From: Actinomycetota bacterium
Lineage (GTDB): Bacteria; Actinomycetota; Actinomycetes; S36-B12; GCA-2699445
Length of the DNA: 40,780 bases
Reading direction: 5' to 3'
Assembly: GCA_029978705.1 (NCBI GenBank)
Contig: JAPOIY010000023.1
Coordinates: 1-40,780 of the forward strand
Under the pieces are notes generated by a model. It was not told the origin of the DNA and did no database searches. It saw nothing but the letters and a program-made list of their open reading frames with translations. A program made the translations under genes and the position numbers. This document shows, piece by piece, positions 7,084 to 13,804 of the stretch (the stretch's first letter is position 1; every line of letters starts with the position of its first letter).

Positions 7084-8208
7084 ATGGCGCGCATCGTGGT
7101 GTTCGGGGCCACCGGCTACACCGGACGGCTGGTCGCCCGCGACCTCGTGCGCGGGGGCGCGGCGCCCCTGCTGGTCGGACGCTCGAGCGCGGCGCTGCAG
7201 GAGTTGGTCGAGGACCTGAACGAGTCCGCGCCGGGCGGCCGCGCGGCCACGTTCGAGGTGGCCGACCTGACCCGTCCCGCATCTCTGCGCCGCCTGCTGC
7301 ATTCCCCCGACGACGTCGTCGTCAGCGCCGTCGGCCCCTACGCCCGGCTCGGCTCGGTCGCCGTCGAGGCGGCCATCGACGCCGGGTGCGCCTACGCCGA
7401 CTGCTCCGGCGAGCCGGTGTTCATCCGGCGCATGTTCGAGGAATACGGGGCCAAGCCCCGCCGCACCGGGGCCCGCCTGGTGCCGGCCGTCGGATACGAC
7501 TTCCTGCCCGGCAATCTGGCGGGGGCGCTGCTGATCGACAGGTACGCCGCCGCGGGCCTGTCCCGCATCCAGGTCGGCTATTTCGTCACGGGCCCCTTCG
7601 GCCCCAGCAGCGGCACCGTGGCGAGCGCCGCCGGGGTGATGCTCGATCCCTCCACCGTCTACCGCGGCGGTCACGTGGTCACCGAACGCCCGGGCGCGCA
7701 GGTCCAGGACTTCCGGGTGGGCGACGAGGAGGTCAGCGGCCTGTCCCTGGGCGGCTCGGAAGTCTTCGCCCTGCCGCGGCTGGACCCGGCGCTGAGTGAC
7801 GTAGCGGTCTACGTGGGTTGGGCCGGGCGGTGGTCCCGGGCCGCGTCCGCCGCCAGTTCCGTCGCCGCGGGCGCCCGCCAGGTCCCCGGCTTCGGGGCCG
7901 CCGTGGGAGCCGTGTTCCGCACGGCCCTGGGCGGCGCCTCCGGGGAGGGCCCGGCCGAGCACATCCGCGCCCGGGCCCGGTCCCTGGTCGTCGCGGAAGG
8001 CGCTGACGCGAACGGCGGCGCCCTCGGCCGGATCACGCTGGAAGGCCCCAATCCCTACGACCTGACCGCGGGACTGTTGACGTGGACCGCGCGCATGCTG
8101 TCGCGGCGCGCCGAGCGCGATGTCGGCACCCTCGGGCCGGTCGACGCCTTCGGGCTCGAGGCCCTCGTCAGCGGTTGTCTTGCGTTGGGACTCGCGGAGA
8201 TCGACTGA
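7084..8208 (+). CDS. Saccharopine dehydrogenase-like NAD(P)-binding oxidoreductase
   Basis: This 374-residue protein starts with a Rossmann fold (IVVFGATGYTGRLVARDL, residues 4–21). It continues with VVVSAVGPYARLGSVAVEAA and CAYADCSGEP, typical of the Sacchrp_dh_NADP family that includes the mycobacterial trans-acting enoyl reductases. The family contains enzymes and proteins acting on lipid substrates; the actual substrate here is unknown. The ATG at 7084 is immediately downstream of a TAGGGT box (leaderless). The stop codon overlaps the next gene's ATG by one base (TGATG), so the two are probably co-transcribed. Confidence 0.85.
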   Translation: MARIVVFGATGYTGRLVARDLVRGGAAPLLVGRSSAALQELVEDLNESAPGGRAATFEVADLTRPASLRRLLHSPDDVVVSAVGPYARLGSVAVEAAIDAGCAYADCSGEPVFIRRMFEEYGAKPRRTGARLVPAVGYDFLPGNLAGALLIDRYAAAGLSRIQVGYFVTGPFGPSSGTVASAAGVMLDPSTVYRGGHVVTERPGAQVQDFRVGDEEVSGLSLGGSEVFALPRLDPALSDVAVYVGWAGRWSRAASAASSVAAGARQVPGFGAAVGAVFRTALGGASGEGPAEHIRARARSLVVAEGADANGGALGRITLEGPNPYDLTAGLLTWTARMLSRRAERDVGTLGPVDAFGLEALVSGCLALGLAEID

Positions 8209-9098
8209 TGCGTCACCTGGCGGAGGGGGAATGGCGGTCCCGCGCGGCCGCCCACGGCAGGCGCGTGGCGCCGTGGGTCACGGAACGGCTGGCCCGCCGG
8301 GCCGCCGACCGCAGCGACCCGGTCGACGACTTCCTGTGGCAGTACTACTCCCTGCGCCCCGCGCAACTGGCCCAGTGGCACCCGGGTCTCGGAACGGTGC
8401 TGGCGGGGGCACCTCCTGTGGCCGGGCGGCATCCGTACCGCCGGGTGGACGGCGGATGGACCGCGGTCGCCGACCCCGACCACCCGGGATGGCGCCGGGT
8501 CCTGCGGGCCCTTCCCATCCTGCGCGCCACCGCGTCCCGCCCGGTCCGGCCCCGCTGCTTCGGGATGCACGAGTGGGCCATGGTGTACGGCTCCGCTCCC
8601 GACGACGTGCGCCACGCCCAGGTCCCGCTGCGACTGCCGCCCGCGCGGATCCAGCAGGTCGTGGCGGAGGTCGGCCTGCGGTGCACCCACTTCGATGCCT
8701 ACCGCTTCTTCACGCCGAGCGCGGCGGCCCGGCAGCGCCCGCTGACCCGTCAGGCGCAGGCCTCCGACGAGCAGCCGGCCTGCCTGCACGCGGGGATGGA
8801 CCTGTACCGCTATGCGTATGAAGCGCAGGCCTACGTGGGCAGCGACCTCGTCGCCGACTGCTTCGAGCACGCCCGCGCCGCCCGGTCGCTGGACATGGCG
8901 GCGTCCCCGTACGACTTGACGGGCCGCGGCCTGGCAGCCATCCCGATGGAGTTGCCGGAGGGCCGCCGGGAGTACGTCCGGCAACAGGAGGCGCTCGCGG
9001 CCCGGGCGCAGGGACTCCGGGCGCAGTTGATCAAGGGATTGGAACACACGGTGACATCTGCTGCGCAGACTCGCCGCGAGACGGCACAATCATCCTGA
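8208..9098 (+). CDS. Conserved actinobacterial protein often annotated as 3-methyladenine DNA glycosylase
   Basis: The protein has 296 residues with no membrane segment. Recognisable patches are DFLWQYYSLRPAQLAQWHPG (about residues 42–61) and RPRCFGMHEWAMVYG (about 117–131), which I associate with actinobacterial proteins carrying that label. It does not resemble the classical Tag, AlkA or MPG folds at motif level (no helix-hairpin-helix GPD signature is seen), so the DNA-repair label is weak. The ATG at 8208 overlaps the upstream stop codon, giving translational coupling with the oxidoreductase. An alternative is an uncharacterised small-molecule enzyme acting with that oxidoreductase. Confidence 0.6.
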   Translation: MRHLAEGEWRSRAAAHGRRVAPWVTERLARRAADRSDPVDDFLWQYYSLRPAQLAQWHPGLGTVLAGAPPVAGRHPYRRVDGGWTAVADPDHPGWRRVLRALPILRATASRPVRPRCFGMHEWAMVYGSAPDDVRHAQVPLRLPPARIQQVVAEVGLRCTHFDAYRFFTPSAAARQRPLTRQAQASDEQPACLHAGMDLYRYAYEAQAYVGSDLVADCFEHARAARSLDMAASPYDLTGRGLAAIPMELPEGRREYVRQQEALAARAQGLRAQLIKGLEHTVTSAAQTRRETAQSS

Positions 9099-9138
9099 CG
9101 TCCGGCACCTCGCCGGCGTTCGGAACGGAGTGGGAAAC

Positions 9139-9438
9139 ATGTGCGGCTGTTTCGCAATAGCACTGGGGGCCTTCTTCCCCCGGGTCGCGGTCCTGCTCCT
9201 GTGGATCTTCACCAACTGGGTCACGGTCGCCTTCAAGGGGGAGTGGCTGCTCCCGCTCATCGGCGTCATCCTGCTGCCCTACACGACCTTGACCTACGTC
9301 CTGCTGTTCACGTTCCTCGACGGGCAGGTCAACGGCTTCGCCTGGTTCCTGGTGGCGCTGGCTTTCGTGATCGACATCGCGGCCTGGTTCGGCGGCGCCA
9401 AGGGCGGTTACAGCTATCAGCAGCAGCAGGCCAACTGA
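9139..9438 (+). CDS. Small three-TM membrane protein
   Basis: The protein has 99 residues and three hydrophobic segments (about 10–27, 36–59 and 66–84). A Gly/Tyr-rich tail ends in GGAKGGYSYQQQQAN. Two cysteines sit at residues 2 and 4 (MCGCF), but there is no lipobox. The ATG at 9139 is preceded by GGAG at about 8 nt; a GTG at 9130 is an alternative in-frame start adding three residues. The family is unknown to me, though small membrane proteins of this layout are common in actinobacteria. The cyclo-ligase frame begins at its stop codon. Confidence 0.72.
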   Translation: MCGCFAIALGAFFPRVAVLLLWIFTNWVTVAFKGEWLLPLIGVILLPYTTLTYVLLFTFLDGQVNGFAWFLVALAFVIDIAAWFGGAKGGYSYQQQQAN

Positions 9439-9445
9439 CCCGGGG

Positions 9446-10060
9446 ACGGACAAGGCGTCCCTGCGGCGCCGGATCCGTGCCGCCCGGGCAGCGGAGGAGA
9501 GTTCCCGCCGCACTGCCCGCGCCCACGCCCTCGCCTCCGCCGCTCCCGCCCTGCAGTCCCTGGCCGGTCCCGGCGTGGCCGCGTTCCAGCCCACCAACGA
9601 CGAACCCGACATCACGGAACTGCTGGCGGCCCTGCGGGTCCCCGTCCTGCTGCCGCGGACTGCGGCCGACCGGGAGTTGGACTGGGTGGTGGCCCCACCG
9701 CGGCTGGCGCCCCTCGACTGCGGTGTCCCCCGGCCGGTCGGCCGGGGGGTGGCCCACGCGGCGGCGGTCGGCCCGCTCGTGGGCGTGATCCTGGTGCCGG
9801 CTCTCGCGGTCGACCCCGACACGGGAGTGCGCCTGGGATACGGCGGCGGCTACTACGACCGGCTGCTTCCCCGCCTGCCGGCCGGGGTGGTCGTCGTCGG
9901 CGTGTGCCGCCGCGCCGACCTCGTCGCCGTGCCGCGGGAGCCGCACGACATCCCGGTGCAGACCGTGCTCACGGAGGACGGTCTGGCCCCGGTGGCAGCC
10001 GGGGCAGGGCACGGCAGCGTAGGGTCGGGCGCGGAGGAGGTGTGGGATGGGACTCGATGA
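9446..10060 (+). CDS. 5-formyltetrahydrofolate cyclo-ligase (MTHFS); start codon not canonical
   Basis: The C-terminal two thirds carry the MTHFS signature RLGYGGGYYDRLLPRLP and the ILVPALAVDPD segment of this ATP-dependent enzyme, which converts 5-formyl-THF to 5,10-methenyl-THF. The N-terminal family motif is also present in frame (DKASLRRRIRAARAAEES), coded from about 9449. However, no ATG, GTG or TTG lies between an in-frame TGA at 9368 and GTG 9575. GTG 9575 would drop about 43 residues, including the ATP-contacting Lys/Arg segment. The coordinates given start at an ACG at 9446, exactly where M would be expected (T-DKASLR), giving 204 residues. A real ACG/CTG initiation, a sequencing error or a recent start-codon mutation are all possible. 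It overlaps moeA by 14 nt, as in the mycobacterial cluster. Confidence 0.82.
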   Translation, partial: TDKASLRRRIRAARAAEESSRRTARAHALASAAPALQSLAGPGVAAFQPTNDEPDITELLAALRVPVLLPRTAADRELDWVVAPPRLAPLDCGVPRPVGRGVAHAAAVGPLVGVILVPALAVDPDTGVRLGYGGGYYDRLLPRLPAGVVVVGVCRRADLVAVPREPHDIPVQTVLTEDGLAPVAAGAGHGSVGSGAEEVWDGTR

Positions 10061-11213
10061 GCACCTGTCCGGCCTGCTCGCGGCGGTCCAACCGCTCGAG
10101 CCGCTGGACATCTCCCTCAATGAGGCGCTGGGCTGCCAGGTCGTCGGCGATGTCACGGCGGAGACGGCCTCCCCGCACTACGACCAGTGCGCCATCACCG
10201 GTTACGCGGTGCGCGCCGCCGACCTTCCCGCAGGTCTGACTGTCATCGACGAGGTCGCTCCCGGTTTCGCCGCCAGTCAACCGGTGTACGCCGGCGTGGC
10301 GATCCGGGTGGCCGCCGGCACCGCGCTCCCCGGAGGCGCTGACGCCGTGGTGCCCGGACCCGCCCTCGCGGTGGGTCAGACCTGTGAACTCGCCGGTCCG
10401 GTGGCGCCCGGCACCGGCGTCGTGCCCGCCGGCGCGTACGCGGCAGCCGGGGACGTGATGGTGCCGTCGGGCACGCTGGTCACCCCCGCCACCGTCGGTC
10501 TGCTGGCCTCGCTGGGACGGCAGCGGATCTCGGTGCGCCCGCAGCCGCGCGTGGTCGTGGTCACCGTCGGAGACGCCCTCGTGTCCCCGGGGACCCCTGC
10601 CACCAGCGGGTTGGTGTTCGACGCCGCCGGCCCCATGCTGTGCGCGGCTGCGGAGACGCATGGCGCCGTCGCCTACCTCGTGGCCGGGGTGGCGACGGAG
10701 CCCCGGGCCGTCGCCCAGGCGATGGACGACCAGTTGATCCGCGCGGACCTCCTCATCGTCGTCGGCGATACCGCCGCCCCCGACAGCACGCTGCGCACCC
10801 AACTCGCCGCGCTGGGAGAGGTGTCCTTCGACGAGGGCAGCACCAACCTGGGCCCCTTCGGTCACGGCGTCGCGGGGGAGGAACGGGTACCGGTACTCGC
10901 CCTGCCGGGTGATCCGCCCGCGGCTGCCCTCCTCTTCGCCCTGCTGGCCGTGCCTATGATCCATGCCATGCGCGGTGTCCCGTTCCCGCCCGCCCGGCAG
11001 GTGCGCCTGGCCCGTGAGATCCCCCGCGGCACCGCCCTGCAACTCCTCGCGGTCCGTGTGGACAACGGTCAGGCCGAGCCGGTGGCCCGGGACCGGCTGA
11101 CCCTGGCCGACCTGGTCGCCGCCGACATGGTGGTGCGCATCCTGCCCGGCACCGGCCAGCAGGCCCGCGGCTCCGCCGTTCCCGCCACGCCGCTGCAGGT
11201 GAGGCGGTCGTGA
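10047..11213 (+). CDS. MoeA/gephyrin-family protein with degenerate active site (Glp-like)
   Basis: The 388 residues have the MoeA domain order throughout. The residues that define molybdenum insertase are changed. The usual MDGYAVR is ITGYAVR (Asp to Thr51), TGDELV is VGDALV (Glu to Ala), the GGVSVGDYD block is replaced by VVGDTAAPDS, and LPGNPVS is LPGDPPAA. The protein is therefore unlikely to insert molybdate. Its setting (moeA–rimJ–three-TM membrane protein, as in Rv0994–Rv0996) resembles the Glp/GlpR pair reported in Corynebacterium glutamicum, where a gephyrin-like MoeA paralogue binds FtsZ. ATG 10047 has a GGAGGAGG ribosome site; the 3' end overlaps rimJ by 4 nt (GTGA). The assignment to cell division is inference. 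Confidence 0.82.
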   Translation: MGLDEHLSGLLAAVQPLEPLDISLNEALGCQVVGDVTAETASPHYDQCAITGYAVRAADLPAGLTVIDEVAPGFAASQPVYAGVAIRVAAGTALPGGADAVVPGPALAVGQTCELAGPVAPGTGVVPAGAYAAAGDVMVPSGTLVTPATVGLLASLGRQRISVRPQPRVVVVTVGDALVSPGTPATSGLVFDAAGPMLCAAAETHGAVAYLVAGVATEPRAVAQAMDDQLIRADLLIVVGDTAAPDSTLRTQLAALGEVSFDEGSTNLGPFGHGVAGEERVPVLALPGDPPAAALLFALLAVPMIHAMRGVPFPPARQVRLAREIPRGTALQLLAVRVDNGQAEPVARDRLTLADLVAADMVVRILPGTGQQARGSAVPATPLQVRRS

Positions 11214-11899
11214 GATGGCCCGTCACCCTGACCTGGGGTGACGTGTCGCTGCGCCCACTGCGCCGCGGCGATGCCCGCAGTTGGAGCCGGGTGCGCCGGG
11301 ACAACGCCGGATGGCTGCGCCCGTGGGAGGCGACGCTGCCGACCGCCGACCCCGCCGTGCCCGCCACGTTCGGGGCCATGGTGCGCAGTTTCGCGCGCGA
11401 GGCCCGGGCCGGCCGCGCGCAGGCGTTCGCCCTGGACGTCTCCGGTGCCCTGATGGGGCAGGTGACCCTCGGGGGCATCGCGTGGGGATCGCTGCGCAGC
11501 GCCTACGTCGGCTACTGGATCTCCCAGGAGGTGGCGGGCCGGGGCATCATGCCGCGGGCCGTCGCCCTCGTGACCGACCACGCCTTCGCCGACCTCGGCC
11601 TGCACCGCGTCGAGATCAACGTGCGCCCGGAGAACGCGGCCAGCCTGCGGGTCGTGGCCAAGGTCGGATATCGGCAGGAGGGGTACCGGCCCCGCTACCT
11701 GCACATCGACGGGCAGTGGCGCGATCACGTGTCGTTCGCCATGCTGGCCGACGAGTGGCCGGCCGGGGGCCTGGTGTCTCAGATCTCGCGGCACGGCTGG
11801 CGGGACACCCCGGAACGCAACGCCGACACGCCCGACGGGGCCGAACGTGGCCGAAACGTTCGCGACACGGGCGATTCGCTGCCGGGCGTGGCTGGCTGA
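11210..11899 (+). CDS. rimJ: GNAT N-acetyltransferase, RimJ-like
   Basis: The protein has 229 residues. The RimJ/RimL-type GNAT core includes LRPLRRGDA near the N-terminus, the acetyl-CoA loop SQEVAGRGIM (about residues 105–114), and the helix/strand pair LGLHRVEINVRPENAASLRV followed by KVGYRQEGYRPRYL. Family members acetylate protein N-termini, for example of ribosomal protein S5; the partner here is not known. The GTG at 11210 shares four bases with the moeA stop. About 35 residues after the domain are polar and look disordered. The conserved position between the MoeA-like protein and the membrane protein suggests a linked function. Confidence 0.88.
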   Translation: MRWPVTLTWGDVSLRPLRRGDARSWSRVRRDNAGWLRPWEATLPTADPAVPATFGAMVRSFAREARAGRAQAFALDVSGALMGQVTLGGIAWGSLRSAYVGYWISQEVAGRGIMPRAVALVTDHAFADLGLHRVEINVRPENAASLRVVAKVGYRQEGYRPRYLHIDGQWRDHVSFAMLADEWPAGGLVSQISRHGWRDTPERNADTPDGAERGRNVRDTGDSLPGVAG

Positions 11900-11905
11900 G
11901 CCCCC

Positions 11906-11911
11906 TACTGT
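11906..11911 (+). promoter_or_regulatory. -10 box of a leaderless promoter for the GlpR-like gene
   Basis: TACTGT ends 7 nt before the GTG at 11919, just past the rimJ stop. Confidence 0.45.
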
Positions 11912-11918
11912 GGGGCCT

Positions 11919-12728
11919 GTGACGGGCCTGATCTATGTGATTCTGATCTCACTGTGGGGTGTGGTGCTCGTTCCGCGCTGGCTGCGTCACCACGACGAGG
12001 TGAAGCGGCGCCGGGAGACGGAACGTATGGAGCGGGCGCTCAACCCGCACCTGACCGCACCCCGCCATCCCGAGACCGAGTCGCACGAGTACACCAGTTG
12101 GCGCGAGTACCTGCGTTCCCTCACCCAGCGTCCGACGGGCGGATGGCAGACCGTGCCCCTCGTCGAGTCGCTGCGGGCGCCGCAGACCAGCGCTGCCCGG
12201 CGCCGACGGACCCTGGTCCTGGGTCTCGGCGCGTTCACCGGCGTCACGATGCTGGGAGCGGTCGTGGGACTGCTGCCCGGGTTCCTCCCCGTCCTCGGCA
12301 CGCTTGCCCTCGGCGGCTACCTCACGGCCATGTACCTGCAGATGCGCCAGTGGGAGGGACAGCGCTACGCCGCCGACGCCACCGGGGCCGGCCGCAGTGA
12401 CGTCGCCGCCTCCCGCGACCGGGTGCGGGACGGCGTGCGCCTCGTCGACGGTGAGGCGCATGGTGCCGACGGGTGGGAGCCCGTCCCCACGACGCCTCCG
12501 CTGTACGCCACCAAGCCGAAGGCGTCGAAGATTCCCCGGCGCATCGATCTCACGAGCCAGGGCTGGACCGGCGCCGACATGGTCGAGCAGGCCCGCGCCC
12601 AGCAGTCGCCGCAGGCCCAGGAACAGTTCGACCGGGAGTTTGCCGCCGTCGAGCCGCAGACCGACGAGCAGGTCGACGAACTGGCCAACTACCGCGAGCG
12701 GTACTACCGTCGCGCCGTCAACGAATAG
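11919..12728 (+). CDS. Three-TM membrane protein, GlpR-like (Rv0996 position)
   Basis: The protein has 269 residues from the GTG at 11919. The frame is open to 11847, but that extension overlaps rimJ and precedes the natural membrane start. TM1 spans about residues 3–19, TM2 about 98–118 and TM3 about 120–140. TM1 is followed by a very basic, charged stretch (HHDEVKRRRETERMER), and TM2/TM3 by a long polar C-terminal region ending in an acidic/aromatic segment. Its place downstream of the degenerate MoeA and rimJ matches Rv0996, the region of the GlpR membrane receptor described in corynebacteria. Function as a divisome anchor is inference from context. A TACTGT box 7 nt upstream suggests it also has its own leaderless transcript. 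Confidence 0.8.
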   Translation: MTGLIYVILISLWGVVLVPRWLRHHDEVKRRRETERMERALNPHLTAPRHPETESHEYTSWREYLRSLTQRPTGGWQTVPLVESLRAPQTSAARRRRTLVLGLGAFTGVTMLGAVVGLLPGFLPVLGTLALGGYLTAMYLQMRQWEGQRYAADATGAGRSDVAASRDRVRDGVRLVDGEAHGADGWEPVPTTPPLYATKPKASKIPRRIDLTSQGWTGADMVEQARAQQSPQAQEQFDREFAAVEPQTDEQVDELANYRERYYRRAVNE

Positions 12729-12733
12729 CCAGG

Positions 12734-12739
12734 TATCCT
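12734..12739 (+). promoter_or_regulatory. -10 box for tRNA-Ala, inside a short inverted repeat
   Basis: TATCCT lies 11 nt upstream of the tRNA 5' end. It sits within GCCAGG-TAT-CCTGGC (12728–12742), a six-base inverted repeat that begins at the last base of the upstream stop codon. Confidence 0.45.
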
Positions 12740-12750
12740 GGCAGTCCTTC

Positions 12751-12826
12751 GGGGCTGTGGCGCAGTTGGTAGCGCGTCTCGTTCGCAATGAGAAGGCCAG
12801 GGGTTCGAATCCCCTCAGCTCCACCA
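12751..12826 (+). tRNA. tRNA-Ala, anticodon CGC
   Basis: A 76-nt cloverleaf. The acceptor stem is GGGGCTG/CAGCTCC with the G3:U70 pair that marks alanine tRNAs. The anticodon loop TTCGCAA gives anticodon CGC and is closed by TCTCG/TGAGA. The T arm is AGGGG-TTCGAAT-CCCCT, the discriminator is A and the CCA end is encoded. It reads GCG codons. Confidence 0.96.
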
Positions 12827-12835
12827 GGTGATCAG

Positions 12836-13804
12836 GTGAAGCACGCACTCGTCCTCTCCGCCGCTGCCCTGGCGGCGGGGCTGTTGGCCGCCTGCTCGTC
12901 GCCGCAGCCCCCCGCTGCGCCGCTGGCCGCCTCCTCCTCTCAGCCGGAGCCCGAGCCGGTCTACTACGCCACCACGGGCCGGGAGGCCCCCCCGGGATGG
13001 TCGCCGGTGCCGGTCGTCGTCGTGAAGGTGGACAACACCCTCGCCGGGCGCCCCCAGGAGGGGCTCGGCGACGCCGACCTGATCATCGAGGAGCCGGTCG
13101 AGGGCGGCCTCACCCGGCTGCTGACCTTCTTCGAGTCCACGATGGCGCAGCGGGTCGGACCGGTGCGCTCCATTCGCTCCAGCGACGTCGGGCTGGTCAT
13201 GCCGGTCAATGCGACCGTGGTTGCCAGCGGCGGCTCGCCGGAGGCGCTGGCCGCCTACCAGAAGGCGCAGATCCCGCTGGTCACCGAAGGCATGGCGGGA
13301 CTGCAGCGCGACGCCGGCCGGGCCGCGCCGTACAACATCTTCGCGAACCTCACGCGGCTGACCCGCGCGGAACTGGGCACCGACCCCGAGCAGCCCTACT
13401 TCGACTTCGGCACCACCAAGTTGCCCCCCGGCGGGGACGCCACCCGCGTCGATCTCACCTTCTCGCCGAGCCGCTCCGAGAACTGGCGCTGGAACAACCG
13501 GGGGTACTGGGAGCAGCCCGATGTGGCGTTCCGGCCCCGCACGTTGTTCGCCCTGGACGTGCGCAGTTTCGACACCGGGAAACGCGACGCCGCGGGTTCC
13601 CCGATCCCGGAGATCGTCACCAGCGGCGCCGGCGCCGGCTACATGTTCCGGGACGGTGAGGCGCACCGCATCCTGTGGGAGAAACGGTCGCCACTGGCGC
13701 CGTTCCGGTTCACCACGAGCGCCGGGCTGGTCATCTCCGTGCCGCCGGGGCGCACGTGGATCTCGTTGCTGGACCGCAAGACCGGTCAGGTCCGGCTGTC
13801 CTGA
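12836..13804 (+). CDS. DUF3048-domain lipoprotein
   Basis: The protein has 322 residues from the GTG at 12836, only 9 nt after the tRNA 3' end. A lipoprotein signal peptide ends in the lipobox LLAAC with the lipidated Cys at residue 20. A Pro/Ser/Glu-rich spacer follows, then the DUF3048 body (VVVVKVDNTLAGRPQEGL, GLTRLLTFFEST, QRVGPVRSIRSSD), the family of Bacillus YerB. Function is unknown, with cell-surface location likely. An AGGTGATC sequence at the tRNA end may serve as ribosome site, so the tRNA and mRNA are probably made as one transcript and cut apart. The last 19 bp overlap the convergent ctaG-like gene. Confidence 0.85.
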   Translation: MKHALVLSAAALAAGLLAACSSPQPPAAPLAASSSQPEPEPVYYATTGREAPPGWSPVPVVVVKVDNTLAGRPQEGLGDADLIIEEPVEGGLTRLLTFFESTMAQRVGPVRSIRSSDVGLVMPVNATVVASGGSPEALAAYQKAQIPLVTEGMAGLQRDAGRAAPYNIFANLTRLTRAELGTDPEQPYFDFGTTKLPPGGDATRVDLTFSPSRSENWRWNNRGYWEQPDVAFRPRTLFALDVRSFDTGKRDAAGSPIPEIVTSGAGAGYMFRDGEAHRILWEKRSPLAPFRFTTSAGLVISVPPGRTWISLLDRKTGQVRLS

